Shown: in pieces, positions 27,638 through 37,640 of the stretch
Layout: each line of letters opens with the position of its first letter
Position numbering within the stretch: position 1 is the first letter of the stretch
From: an uncultured Pseudomonadota bacterium
GTDB taxonomy: Bacteria > Pseudomonadota > Gammaproteobacteria > Burkholderiales > SG8-39
Assembly (NCBI GenBank): GCA_903834835.1
Contig: CAILKO010000008.1
Span: 1 to 64,000 of the forward strand
DNA length: 64,000 bases
Direction of reading: 5' to 3'
Position numbers and translations under genes: made by a program
The notes under the pieces: model-generated
The model's input: the letters and a program-made list of their open reading frames with translations, nothing else
Database searches by the model: none
What the model was told of the DNA's origin: nothing

Positions 27638-30256
27638 ATGAAAAGCGCCGAAATCCGATCCAGTTTCCTGGAGTACTTCCACTCCAAGGGGCACGCCGTG
27701 GTCCAGTCGAGTGCCCTGGTTCCGGGGAACGACCCTACGCTCCTCTTCACAAACTCCGGAATGGTTCAGTTCAAGGACGCATTCCTCGGGCAGGAGAAGC
27801 GATCCTACAGCCGCGCCACCACGTCGCAACGCTGCGTACGCGCAGGCGGCAAGCACAATGACCTCGAGAATGTCGGCTACACCGCCCGGCACCACACGTT
27901 CTTCGAGATGCTCGGCAATTTCTCATTCGGAGATTATTTCAAGCGCGACGCGATCCGCTTCGCATGGGAACTGCTCACTGACGTTTTCAAGCTCCCTGCC
28001 GAGCGGCTCTGGATCACGGTATACGAGACGGATGACGAGGCCTATGACATCTGGACTCGCGAGATCGGCATTCCGCCCGGGCGCTGCGTCCGGATAGGCG
28101 ATAAACCGGGTGGCCAGAAACACCAGTCCGACAATTTCTGGCAGATGGCCGACACCGGGCCCTGCGGACCCTGCAGCGAGATTTTTTTCGATCACGGTGC
28201 TGGCATCGCGGGCGGTCCTCCCGGATCGCCGGATGCAGACGGCGACCGGTATATCGAGATATGGAATCTCGTGTTCATGCAGTTCAACCGAGACGAACAG
28301 GGCGTGTTGCACCCGTTGCCCAAGCCCTCGGTTGATACCGGGATGGGCCTTGAGAGGGTTGCCGCCGTGCTTCAAGGCGTGCACTCGAACTATGAAATCG
28401 ATCTCTTCCAGGACCTCATCCGCGCGGCGGCGAGGGAGACCGGACAGGATTCGGTCGGCAACCCATCGCTGAACGTGATTGCCGACCACATAAGAGCCTG
28501 CGCGTTCCTCATCACTGACGATGTCATCCCCGGGAACGAGGGGCGGGGCTACGTCCTGCGCCGCATCATCCGACGCGCAATCCGGCACGGTTACAAGCTC
28601 GGCCAAAAGCAGCCATTTTTCTACCGCATCGTCGAGGACCTCGACAGGGTCATGGGCGATGCCTACCCCGAGCTCCGGAACGCGAAGGTCCGGGTTGCAG
28701 AAATTCTGCGCCAGGAGGAGGAGCGCTTTGCCGAGACACTCGAGAACGGCATGTCCTTGCTCGAGACTGCGCTCGCCTCGGGAGACAGACTACTCGACGG
28801 TGAAACCGCCTTCAAGCTCTACGACACCTACGGTTTTCCGGTGGACCTTACGGCAGATATCTGCCGCGAGCGCGACATGCAGCTGGATCTGGCCGGTTTC
28901 GAGGCCGCGATGCAACAACAGCGCGAGCGCGCCAGGGCGGCGAGCAGGTTCTCGATGGCTGCGTCGCTCGACTATTCGGGCGGCAGAACCGATTTTCGCG
29001 GCTACGAGACGCTGGAGAGTCCGGCGCGGGTGGTTGCGCTCTATCGCGAAGGTGTGCGTGTGGATGAGCTAGGCAACGGCGAAATGGGTACCGTGGTGCT
29101 TGACCGCACGCCCTTCTACGCAGAATCCGGGGGCCAGGTCGGCGACTCCGGAGACCTGGTTGCGGCGAACGGCACGTTTGCCGTCGAGGACACGCAGAAG
29201 ATTCAGCCCGAGGTGTTCGGACACCATGGCCGGTTGAAAACGGGCTCCATCCGCGTGGGCGATGAACTCGCTGGTCGTGTCGATGTGGCGCGCCGACAGC
29301 GAATCATGCGGAATCACTCTGTCACGCACCTGATGCACAAGGCTTTGCGCGAAGTGCTGGGCCCGCACGTGCACCAGAAGGGGTCGCTGGTCGACCCGGA
29401 CAAGACGCGATTCGACTTCGCTCACGACAAGCCGGTTTCCGATGCCGAGATCGCGCGCGTCGAGTCGATCGTGAACCAGGAGATCATGCTGAATGCAGCG
29501 ACCCGTGCCCAGGTCATGCCGATCGAGGAGGCGAAGAAGGCTGGGGCCACAATGCTGTTCGGCGAAAAATACGGCGACGAGGTCCGCGTTCTCGACATAG
29601 GCAGCTCTCGAGAATTCTGTGGGGGAACGCATGTCGCGCGTACCGGCGATATCGGTGTTTTCAAAATCGGTTCGGAGGGCGGGGTTGCCGCAGGCATCCG
29701 CCGCATCGAAGCGACCACGGGCGAGAGCGCGCTCGCACTGGTCAATGGCATGCTGAACGAACTTCAGGGTGTTGCGCGGCAGTTGAAGGTTCAGCCTGCT
29801 GTCGGCGCGGTTGAGCGCGCGGTTCTTGTATTGTTGGAAGAAAAGCGTGCTGCAGAAAAGGAGCTGGCGCGCCTGAAATCGAAGCTCGCCGCTTCGCAGG
29901 GTGAAGATCTGGCGGACCAGGCGGTGGATATCAAGGGCGCGCGCGTTCTGGCGGCGTCTCTTGACGGTGCAGACGCGAAGGTTCTGCGCGAGACGCTGGA
30001 CAGCCTCAAGGCACGCCTTGGTTCCGGTGCCATCGTGCTTGGCTCGGTGGTCGACAGCAAGGTCGTGCTGGTCGCAGGTGTCACGGCGGATTTGATGGCG
30101 AAGGTGAAAGCAGGCGAGTTGGTCAATTTTGTGGCACGCCAGGTGGGTGGCAAAGGTGGCGGCAGGCCAGATATGGCGCAGGCCGGTGGCACGGATCCCG
30201 CGAATCTGGCGGTAGCGCTGAAGTCAGTGGCGGATTGGGTCGGCGAGCGGCTCTGA
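27638..30256 (+). CDS. alaS: Alanine--tRNA ligase
   Basis: 872 aa; [46 protein letters not shown]...[16 protein letters not shown]...[15 protein letters not shown]. Confidence 0.98.
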   Translation: MKSAEIRSSFLEYFHSKGHAVVQSSALVPGNDPTLLFTNSGMVQFKDAFLGQEKRSYSRATTSQRCVRAGGKHNDLENVGYTARHHTFFEMLGNFSFGDYFKRDAIRFAWELLTDVFKLPAERLWITVYETDDEAYDIWTREIGIPPGRCVRIGDKPGGQKHQSDNFWQMADTGPCGPCSEIFFDHGAGIAGGPPGSPDADGDRYIEIWNLVFMQFNRDEQGVLHPLPKPSVDTGMGLERVAAVLQGVHSNYEIDLFQDLIRAAARETGQDSVGNPSLNVIADHIRACAFLITDDVIPGNEGRGYVLRRIIRRAIRHGYKLGQKQPFFYRIVEDLDRVMGDAYPELRNAKVRVAEILRQEEERFAETLENGMSLLETALASGDRLLDGETAFKLYDTYGFPVDLTADICRERDMQLDLAGFEAAMQQQRERARAASRFSMAASLDYSGGRTDFRGYETLESPARVVALYREGVRVDELGNGEMGTVVLDRTPFYAESGGQVGDSGDLVAANGTFAVEDTQKIQPEVFGHHGRLKTGSIRVGDELAGRVDVARRQRIMRNHSVTHLMHKALREVLGPHVHQKGSLVDPDKTRFDFAHDKPVSDAEIARVESIVNQEIMLNAATRAQVMPIEEAKKAGATMLFGEKYGDEVRVLDIGSSREFCGGTHVARTGDIGVFKIGSEGGVAAGIRRIEATTGESALALVNGMLNELQGVARQLKVQPAVGAVERAVLVLLEEKRAAEKELARLKSKLAASQGEDLADQAVDIKGARVLAASLDGADAKVLRETLDSLKARLGSGAIVLGSVVDSKVVLVAGVTADLMAKVKAGELVNFVARQVGGKGGGRPDMAQAGGTDPANLAVALKSVADWVGERL

Positions 30257-30344
30257 CATCCGGTCGAACGCACGGATGCCACAGGCGGCAGGGGGAGGTC
30301 CCTTGCGTTGGCGGGAGGACCTATGTTTGAATTCAATCCCAACT

Positions 30345-30437
30345 ATGAAGCAAGCCGGTCCGATGATGACGATGCACGGCAAGTTCTGGCTGCACTTTTA
30401 CTTCAGCTATCCGCTGCAGGCGGAGGGCCCGGGCTAG
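30345..30437 (+). CDS. Candidate aromatic-rich leader peptide upstream of DAHP synthase (start uncertain: in-frame ATGs at 30345, 30363, 30366, 30372)
   Basis: Frame reads MKQAGPMMTMHGKFWLHFYFSYPLQAEGPG-TAG; six F/W/Y codons within nine; followed by an intrinsic terminator and the DAHP synthase gene. Confidence 0.75.
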   Translation: MKQAGPMMTMHGKFWLHFYFSYPLQAEGPG

Positions 30438-30459
30438 ATTCAACCGTGCGAACCCAGAG

Positions 30460-30496
30460 AACCGCCAGAGCGTCCGCAGCCTGGCGGTTTTTTTTT
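30460..30496 (+). terminator. Intrinsic terminator, candidate attenuator of the DAHP synthase gene
   Basis: AACCGCCAG-(12 nt)-CTGGCGGTT within a 9-T run (30488-30496), 16 nt before the DAHP synthase ATG. Confidence 0.85.
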
Positions 30497-30512
30497 GACT
30501 ACAGGCGATCTC

Positions 30513-31631
30513 ATGACAACGCTGACTGACAGCTATATGCCGATGGTACCGGGAGATAAGACTTCCCTGACCGATGACGAGCGAATCGAGAATGTCGTGC
30601 CCATTCCGCCACCTGAGCACCTGATCCGGTTTTTCCCGATTCAGGGCACTCCGGCGGAAACGCTGATTGCAGAGACGCGTCGGCGCCTGCGCGCCATCCT
30701 GCATGGTCATTCGGACCGTCTGCTTGTTCTGATCGGACCCTGCTCGATCCATGATCCCGAGGCGGCCCTCGCCTATGCGGAACGCCTTGCAAAAGAACGG
30801 CTGAGATTTCAGGACGACCTGGAAATCGTGATGCGTGTCTATTTCGAGAAACCGCGGACAACGGTGGGCTGGAAGGGCCTGATCAATGATCCCTATCTCA
30901 ACGGAAGTTTTCGGATCAACGAAGGCCTCAGAATAGCGCGCGACCTGCTGGTGCGAATCAATCGAGCAGGAATGCCGGCCGGATCGGAATTTCTCGACGT
31001 GATATCGCCGCAGTACATCGGCGACCTGCTCAGCTGGGGGGCGATCGGCGCGCGGACCACGGAATCTCAGGTTCACCGCGAACTCGCCTCAGGCCTGTCA
31101 GCGCCGGTCGGGTTCAAGAACGGAACCGACGGAAACGTCAAGGTGGCGGTTGATGCCGTGCTCGCTGCGCGCCAGAAGCATCATTTCCTTTCCGTGCACA
31201 AGAGCGGTCAGGTATCCACGGTTGAAACGCGCGGCAATGATGATTGCCACATCATACTCCGGGGCGGAAAGACGCCGAATCACGATGCTGAAGGGGTGCG
31301 GAAGGCGGCGGAGGAACTCGCGAAGGCGGGTCTGGAGCAGCACCTCATGATCGACTGCTCGCACGCCAATTCGCGCAAGGACTACCTCAAACAGACGGAT
31401 GTCAGCCGCGAGATTGCGGCCCAGCTCGTTTCAGGGGAGGACAGGATCGTCGGCGTCATGGTGGAATCCAATCTGGTCGCGGGACGGCAGGACCTGGACT
31501 CCGGAAAACCGCTCGTTTTCGGGCAAAGCGTCACCGATCCATGTCTCGGATGGGACGATTCGGTTCAGCTTCTGGAAATACTTGCCGAGGCAACAAGGCA
31601 GCGGCGAAAGTGCCGGGGCGCCAGAGCTTGA
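30513..31631 (+). CDS. aroG: 3-deoxy-7-phosphoheptulonate (DAHP) synthase, class I AroG/F/H type
   Basis: LLVLIGPCSIHDPEAALAYAERLAKE...MRVYFEKPRTTVGWKGLINDPYLNGSF...SGLSAPVGFKNGTDG...MIDCSHANSRKDY. Confidence 0.95.
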   Translation: MTTLTDSYMPMVPGDKTSLTDDERIENVVPIPPPEHLIRFFPIQGTPAETLIAETRRRLRAILHGHSDRLLVLIGPCSIHDPEAALAYAERLAKERLRFQDDLEIVMRVYFEKPRTTVGWKGLINDPYLNGSFRINEGLRIARDLLVRINRAGMPAGSEFLDVISPQYIGDLLSWGAIGARTTESQVHRELASGLSAPVGFKNGTDGNVKVAVDAVLAARQKHHFLSVHKSGQVSTVETRGNDDCHIILRGGKTPNHDAEGVRKAAEELAKAGLEQHLMIDCSHANSRKDYLKQTDVSREIAAQLVSGEDRIVGVMVESNLVAGRQDLDSGKPLVFGQSVTDPCLGWDDSVQLLEILAEATRQRRKCRGARA

Positions 31632-31670
31632 CGGCGAGGGTGGCAGCCTGCATGGAAGACTGCTCCCGGA

Positions 31671-33269
31671 GTGCATGGAGTTCCATCGCAATCAGGTGCC
31701 GTGTCTGAGTCGACGCTGAGCCCGCAGGATGGGGCGTTCACGGATGCGCTTCGCGCCCGGCGTTGGCTTGTGGTCGCGATGGCGACCACGCTGGTTTTCC
31801 GCATCTGGCTGTCTGTCGTGTTTCCGTTTACGCCGGACGAGGCGTACTTTGCGCTCTGGGGCCGGTATCCGGATCTTGGGTACTACGATCACCCCCCCAT
31901 GGTCGGTTGGTGGCTCGCGGCGATCGGGGCGCTTTCAGAATCCGTGTGGGCTCTGCGTATCGCGGCCACGTTCCTGCCGGCGGCCTGCGCATTGCTGCTC
32001 CGTGCCGCGATCCGTCGTTGGCGGCCCGGCGAACCAGTGCTCGCCGACTGGGCAGCCATCTGCCTGCTGCTGTTGCCGTCGAGTGTCTGGAACGTCCTGA
32101 TCACGACGGACACACCACTCGCCTTCTTCACCCTGCTGTCTATTTTGATGCTTGCCGACTCGACGCAGGATGCGCGGATGCTGCCACGCGCGGCAGGCGC
32201 GCTGCTGGCAGGCGTGTTCCTCGGCTTGGCGTTCACGTCCAAGTATTTTGCCGTCCTGCTTGGAGTCGCATTCCTTGTCTGGGCCGGAATGGGCTGGCAC
32301 GACCGGCGCTGGCGCACCCTCGCGCTCGTCATAGCGGGTGCTGCGCCATTCATCGCGCTGAACCTGTACTGGAACTATCAGGCGTGCTGGTGCAACGTGA
32401 TGTTCAATTTGTTCAACCGGCACGAAAAGGCGCATTGGTCAGTACTGACGCCCGGCCTGTATGCGCTGACTCTCGCTTACTTGCTCGGGCCGCTGCTGTA
32501 CTTTGCATGGCGCGCGCGATCGCGCATGGCATTGCGCAGGGGTTCGTCCGCGAGCGCAGTCGTGCTTGCATCGTGGGTCATCCCCCTCGTCCTGTTCGGA
32601 ATGCTGTCGCTGTATGTGCGCATCGGCTTGCACTGGCTATTTCTCTTTCTGCCGGCGGTTGTGCTGTGGCTCGCCCTGGAGGGCGGCGCCATTGCGCTTG
32701 TTCGGAGTGCGCGAGTCCTCGCTGGACTCGCAGTTCTCCATGTGGTGATTGCCGTGATCGCCGCATTCTTGCCTCTCAAATACTTCAGCGCGCGTGGACT
32801 TTATCCGTCGCTCGTATTCCTGACCGAGACGCGCACATTGATCGAGACCGTTCGTCTGGACGCGCCCGGCTATGAGCTGGCATCGAGTGCGTATGCCCCG
32901 GCCGCCGTGCTCGGATATCACGCGGGCGTCAATGTGCCGGTATTCGGGATGGGCTCGTCGCATGCCAGGCAGGATGACTTCTCGACGGACTGGCGGACGT
33001 ATGCGGGGAAGAACATCGTCATTCTTCAGCGCAATGACCCATCCCCGGACGACTACGAACCGTATTTCAAAGAGGTTGAGATGCGGGAGATTTCGCTGGG
33101 CGGTGTACGGTTCCACGAGGTCCTCGGACGCGAGTTCAACTATGAACGCTACCGGGACGCGGTGCTTAACCAGATTCGCAGGCGCTACTATCGTATTCCC
33201 GGTTGGCTTCCGGTCGGCCACTGCATTTTCTGCGAACGATATTTCCCTGGCGGAGCATGCAGGGAGTGA
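31671..33269 (+). CDS. Glycosyltransferase family 39 / ArnT-like membrane glycosyltransferase
   Basis: 532 aa, many TM segments; FPFTPDEAYFALWGRYPDLGYYDHPPMVGWWLAAI is the PMT_2/GT39 N-terminal signature; start uncertain (GTG 31701 also possible). Confidence 0.87.
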   Translation: MHGVPSQSGAVSESTLSPQDGAFTDALRARRWLVVAMATTLVFRIWLSVVFPFTPDEAYFALWGRYPDLGYYDHPPMVGWWLAAIGALSESVWALRIAATFLPAACALLLRAAIRRWRPGEPVLADWAAICLLLLPSSVWNVLITTDTPLAFFTLLSILMLADSTQDARMLPRAAGALLAGVFLGLAFTSKYFAVLLGVAFLVWAGMGWHDRRWRTLALVIAGAAPFIALNLYWNYQACWCNVMFNLFNRHEKAHWSVLTPGLYALTLAYLLGPLLYFAWRARSRMALRRGSSASAVVLASWVIPLVLFGMLSLYVRIGLHWLFLFLPAVVLWLALEGGAIALVRSARVLAGLAVLHVVIAVIAAFLPLKYFSARGLYPSLVFLTETRTLIETVRLDAPGYELASSAYAPAAVLGYHAGVNVPVFGMGSSHARQDDFSTDWRTYAGKNIVILQRNDPSPDDYEPYFKEVEMREISLGGVRFHEVLGREFNYERYRDAVLNQIRRRYYRIPGWLPVGHCIFCERYFPGGACRE

Positions 33270-33273
33270 TCGG

Positions 33274-34158
33274 GTGATCGTACTGGACATCGCGCGCCTT
33301 GCGAGACCCCAGCAGTGGGTCAAGAATTCCTTCGTGCTCGTAGGGCTGATATTCGGGCATGGCTGGAATGACCCGGTACTCGTTCATGCGGCGCTGCTCG
33401 CAACCGCGGCTTTCTGTCTGGCATCAAGCGCTGTCTACGCTTTCAACGATGCGATCGACGTCGAGAACGACCGTCGACACCCGAGGAAGCGCTTGCGGCC
33501 CGTAGCGGCAGGGCGTGTCGGTCCGGGCGCCGCGCATGTTGTTGCAGGCCTCCTCGCCGCAACAGGACTGATCGTTGCGGAGCTCGCTGGCCGTCCAGTG
33601 CTCTGGACTGTTGCGGCCTACCTGTGTCTCAACCTCGCATACACGAAGGCCCTCAAGCTGGTGCCGATCGTCGACGTATTCTGCATCGCAGCCGGATTCA
33701 TGCTGCGTCTGCTCGCGGGTACATCGGCAATAGGTATCGAGGCCTCCAGCTGGCTGCTTGCCTGCGGGTTTTTCCTGACGCTTTTCCTCGGATTCGCCAA
33801 GCGCAAGGCGGAGCTCGATCTTCTCGATGCAGGGGCCGCCGACCATCGGGCTGCACTTTCACGTTACCCGCCGGGATTTCTCGATGCCGCGGTCATGATT
33901 TCCTCGGTCTGCATGGTGGTTGCGTACGGATCCTACTCGGTGTCGGAAGCGACGGCTCTGATGCATGGTACCAATCACATGGTGTGGACTCTGCCGTGGG
34001 TGCTGCTCGGCACGTTTCGCTATCTGCTCAGACTGAAGGCAGGGCTCGCCGGAGCCGACCCTTCGGTGGACCTGTACCGGGACCCGGTGCTCGCAGTCTG
34101 CGCGACAGGGTGGACTCTGACGACATGGCTGCTGATCGGTCCCGCATTCATACAGTAG
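33274..34158 (+). CDS. UbiA family prenyltransferase, decaprenyl-phosphate phosphoribosyltransferase-like
   Basis: ARPQQWVKNSFVL...YAFNDAIDVENDRRHPRKRLRPVAAGRV...NLAYTKALKLVPIVDVF; GTG start at 33274 inferred. Confidence 0.85.
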   Translation: MIVLDIARLARPQQWVKNSFVLVGLIFGHGWNDPVLVHAALLATAAFCLASSAVYAFNDAIDVENDRRHPRKRLRPVAAGRVGPGAAHVVAGLLAATGLIVAELAGRPVLWTVAAYLCLNLAYTKALKLVPIVDVFCIAAGFMLRLLAGTSAIGIEASSWLLACGFFLTLFLGFAKRKAELDLLDAGAADHRAALSRYPPGFLDAAVMISSVCMVVAYGSYSVSEATALMHGTNHMVWTLPWVLLGTFRYLLRLKAGLAGADPSVDLYRDPVLAVCATGWTLTTWLLIGPAFIQ

Positions 34159-34216
34159 TGATTCGCTGGCGGCCTCTGCAGGATTCGGCATAATGGGCTG
34201 GACAGAACGGAAACCC

Positions 34217-34792
34217 ATGGCCGATCATTACGCTCACCTGCACCACCTTGAGTTTCTCGGAGATGCCGCGCGGTTCTCGGCGCAGATACATGCGCTGATC
34301 CCGAAGTGCACGCTGCTCGAGAATTTCTCGCACGCCGAGGTCCGGACGCTCGCGCATTTCATGGTGGTCTACCGGGCCGATGGGTCCGCGGAAATTCTCC
34401 GGGAGGGCGATGGCGGAGATTTCATGCTCATGATCCTCGAGGGCCGGGTCGAAGTCCGCAAGCGTGACCGATGGAATACGCCGCAGCTCATTGCGACGGT
34501 GGATCCCGGCAAGACGCTCGGTGAGATGTCCATGATCGATGGCGAACCACGCTTCGCGACCTGCACGGCGCTCGATACCGTGGTGTTCGCGGTGCTCGAT
34601 CGCGAAAGCCTCGCACGAATCATCGTGGAGCAGCCGATGCTCGGCGCGAAAATACTCATGGAGCTCGTTCTGATGCTCTCGCAGCGGTTGCGCTCGACAA
34701 GTTCGCGCCTGCTCGGGTTGCTCGGTGGGGACGCGGGCATGGGAGATTTGCCTGCCGAGGAGCGAGGCGGCGCGGTAACGGACGCGTTGTAG
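34217..34792 (+). CDS. Cyclic nucleotide-binding domain protein
   Basis: LIPKCTLLENFSHAEVRTLAHFMVVYRADGSAEILREGDGGDFMLMILEGRVEV...GKTLGEMSMIDGEPRFATCTALDTVVFAVLDRESL. Confidence 0.85.
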   Translation: MADHYAHLHHLEFLGDAARFSAQIHALIPKCTLLENFSHAEVRTLAHFMVVYRADGSAEILREGDGGDFMLMILEGRVEVRKRDRWNTPQLIATVDPGKTLGEMSMIDGEPRFATCTALDTVVFAVLDRESLARIIVEQPMLGAKILMELVLMLSQRLRSTSSRLLGLLGGDAGMGDLPAEERGGAVTDAL

Positions 34793-34801
34793 AACCACGC
34801 G

Positions 34802-36958
34802 ATGCGCCGGATGCCAGTCAGGCTCTCCGCGGTTGCATTGATCGCACTCCTTGTAACCGCATTCTTCTGGCTCGATGGTCCCTCGCAACTGAGTTTCGAG
34901 GCGCTCAAAATGCGCCGGTCCGAGTTGGTGGGCCTCTATCAGCGTCATCCCGCCGGAATGGTGGCCGTGTTCAGCGCGGTGTACGTGCTGATTACCGGTT
35001 TCTCTCTCCCCGGAGCTGCGCTCCTGACCCTTGCGGCGGGTGCGATCTTCGGCCTTTTGGCAGGCGTCGTCGTGGTGTCGCTCGCGTCTACCGTCGGCGC
35101 GACGATCGCCTTCCTGAGCAGCCGGTTCATATTGAGAGACTGGGTACGCAAACGGTATGGCGCCCAGGTCTCGCGGATGGATCGTGGCGTCGAGCGCGAC
35201 GGGGCGCTCTACCTGCTTGGCCTGCGTCTGATACCGGCCGTGCCCTTCTTTCTGCTCAACCTCGTGATGGGCATGACGGCGATGCGTCCCCGGACATTTG
35301 TGTGGGCAAGTCAGCTCGGCATGCTGCCGGCCACGTTGGTCTTCGTGAACGCAGGCACGCAGATCGCAACGCTCGCCTCGCCTGCAGACGTGCTATCTCC
35401 TTCGGTCTTGTGCTCTCTCGCATTGCTCGGGCTATTCCCGATTGCTGCGGCGAGAATGTTGGAATGGCTGCGGCGGGTTCGGCTCTATCGCCGGTGGCCC
35501 CGGCCGGCTCGCTTCGATCGCAACTTGGTAGTAATTGGAGGCGGATCCGCAGGCCTCGTCAGCGCCTATGTCGCGGCGGGCTCGGGCGCCGCGGTGACCC
35601 TTGTGGAACGGGAGCGGATGGGAGGTGATTGCCTCAATACGGGGTGCGTGCCGTCCAAGGCGCTGGTCGCGACCACGCGGGTGATTGCGCAGATCCGCAA
35701 TGCGAAGGCATATGGCCTCGCAGTTGCAGACGTCACATTCGAATTTTCCGAGATTATGGCGAGGGTGCGCCATGTCATCGAACGGATCAGGCCTCATGAC
35801 TCGGTCGAACGTTACTCGGCTCTTGGTGTGGAGTGTCTGGCTGGTGAGGCGCGGCTCGTCTCTCCATGGGAGGTGGAGGTTCGCGCAGAAGACGGGAGCG
35901 TCCGACGTATCAGCACGAGGGCGGTCATTATTGCGACAGGTGCGCGCCCCTCAGTACCGGATATTCCGGGGCTCGCCGAGCTGGGATTTCTTACATCGGA
36001 CACTATATGGGATTTGCGCGTGTTGCCGCGCCGCCTGCTGGTTCTCGGTGGAGGCCCCATAGGCTGCGAACTCGCGCAGGCATTCGCGAGACTCGGCTCC
36101 GAGGTAACGATTGTCGAGCGCGGCCCGCAGCTACTGCCCAGGGAAGACGTGGACGTCGCCCGGGAAATTGAACGCCGATTCGATAACGAGGGTATCCGGG
36201 TGCATCTCGGGCATGTCGCGGCCCGTTGCGCGATATCGGACGGTGAAAAAAAATTGATCGCGTTGCGTGACGGGAGCGAAATCACGTTTTCGTACGATGC
36301 CCTGCTATGTGCGGTCGGCCGTACTCCGAGAGTCAGTGGTTTCGGGTTGGAGGAACTGGGCATAGATCTGACCGGCTCGGGTGCGGTCGCGACGAATGAA
36401 TTCCTGCAGACGAGGTATCCAAACATCCTCGCTTGCGGGGACGTTGCAGGCCCCTATCAGTTTACGCACTCAGCATCGCATCAGGCCTGGTGCGCGGCCA
36501 TGAATGCCCTGTTCGGCGGACTACGCCGGATGCGAGCGGATTATTCCGTCATGCCCTGGGCGACATTTGTCGAACCCGAGGTCGCGCGTGTCGGGCTGAA
36601 TGAGCGAGAAGCGGCGGAGCGTGGCTTGGCGTGCGACGTAACGCGCTACGATCTGAGTGAACTGGACCGTGCGATCGTGGACGAGACCGCGCACGGTTTT
36701 GTAAAGGTTCTTACGGAACCCGGACGAGGGACTGTGCTCGGCGCCACTGTGGTCGGCGAACGCGCAGGAGAATTGATCGGCGAGTATGCCGCGGCGATGC
36801 GACACGGGACCGGTCTGTCAGGGATACTGCGCACGATTCATGTCTACCCGACCTACGCAGAGGCCGCGAAGCTTTTAGCGGGACGCTGGCGCGCGGCACG
36901 CGTTCCAGGCTGGCTGCTGCGATGGGTCGGCAAGTACCATGGCTGGCGCCGTGGATGA
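34802..36958 (+). CDS. VTT (TVP38/DedA-like) membrane domain fused to a mercuric-reductase-like FAD/NAD(P) disulfide oxidoreductase
   Basis: 718 aa; N-term TM/VTT region (SLPGAALLTLAAGAIFGLLAGVVVVSLASTVGATIAF), then DRNLVVIGGGSAGLVSAYVAAGSGAAVTLVERERMGGDCLNTGCVPSKAL redox CxxxxC. Confidence 0.92.
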   Translation: MRRMPVRLSAVALIALLVTAFFWLDGPSQLSFEALKMRRSELVGLYQRHPAGMVAVFSAVYVLITGFSLPGAALLTLAAGAIFGLLAGVVVVSLASTVGATIAFLSSRFILRDWVRKRYGAQVSRMDRGVERDGALYLLGLRLIPAVPFFLLNLVMGMTAMRPRTFVWASQLGMLPATLVFVNAGTQIATLASPADVLSPSVLCSLALLGLFPIAAARMLEWLRRVRLYRRWPRPARFDRNLVVIGGGSAGLVSAYVAAGSGAAVTLVERERMGGDCLNTGCVPSKALVATTRVIAQIRNAKAYGLAVADVTFEFSEIMARVRHVIERIRPHDSVERYSALGVECLAGEARLVSPWEVEVRAEDGSVRRISTRAVIIATGARPSVPDIPGLAELGFLTSDTIWDLRVLPRRLLVLGGGPIGCELAQAFARLGSEVTIVERGPQLLPREDVDVAREIERRFDNEGIRVHLGHVAARCAISDGEKKLIALRDGSEITFSYDALLCAVGRTPRVSGFGLEELGIDLTGSGAVATNEFLQTRYPNILACGDVAGPYQFTHSASHQAWCAAMNALFGGLRRMRADYSVMPWATFVEPEVARVGLNEREAAERGLACDVTRYDLSELDRAIVDETAHGFVKVLTEPGRGTVLGATVVGERAGELIGEYAAAMRHGTGLSGILRTIHVYPTYAEAAKLLAGRWRAARVPGWLLRWVGKYHGWRRG

Positions 36959-37640
36959 CCGGGACGCCGCGTGGAGGATGTCGATCGTCATCCCCGCGCT
37001 AAATGAAGCCGAAGGGATTGCCGAGACCCTGCGCGCGCTGCAGGCCATGCGATCCGACGGCCATGAAATAATTCTGGTCGATGGGGGAAGTCAGGACGCG
37101 ACGGTTGCTCTGGCGGCCTCGCAGGTAGATCGGCTTGTATGCAGCGCGCCGGGGCGTGCGACTCAGATGAACGCGGGCGCTGCGGTCGCATCGGGCGCTG
37201 CGCTCCTGTTCCTGCACGCGGACACGAGGCTCCCTGAGGATGCATGCACTCTTGTCAGTGATGCGCTCGCGAGGGCGGCCTGGGGCAGATTCGACGTCCA
37301 GATTCTAGGCAAGCATCGCATGCTCGGGTGCATCGCCTGGTTAATGAACCTGCGCTCGCGGCTGACGGGAATTGCAACTGGAGATCAGGCGATATTCGTG
37401 CGCCGAGACACTTTTCGCGCGCTGGGCGGGTTTTCCGCAATTCCGCTGATGGAAGACATCGAAATTTGTACGCGGCTGCGGCGCATTACACGGCCGGCGT
37501 GCCTTGTCGCAAAGGTTTCGACTTCCGGGCGAAGATGGGAATCTCACGGAGTCTGGCGCACCATGTTCCTGATGTGGGGTCTCAGACTTGCGTACGCACT
37601 CGGAATACCACCGCGGGTGCTCGCCCGGCGCTACGGATGA
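36939..37640 (+). CDS. TIGR04283-type family 2 glycosyltransferase (rSAM/selenodomain-associated transferase 2)
   Basis: MSIVIPALNEAEGIAETLRALQ...EIILVDGGSQDAT...GRATQMNAGAAVASGAALLFLHADTRLPEDA. Confidence 0.88.
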   Translation: MAGAVDDRDAAWRMSIVIPALNEAEGIAETLRALQAMRSDGHEIILVDGGSQDATVALAASQVDRLVCSAPGRATQMNAGAAVASGAALLFLHADTRLPEDACTLVSDALARAAWGRFDVQILGKHRMLGCIAWLMNLRSRLTGIATGDQAIFVRRDTFRALGGFSAIPLMEDIEICTRLRRITRPACLVAKVSTSGRRWESHGVWRTMFLMWGLRLAYALGIPPRVLARRYG

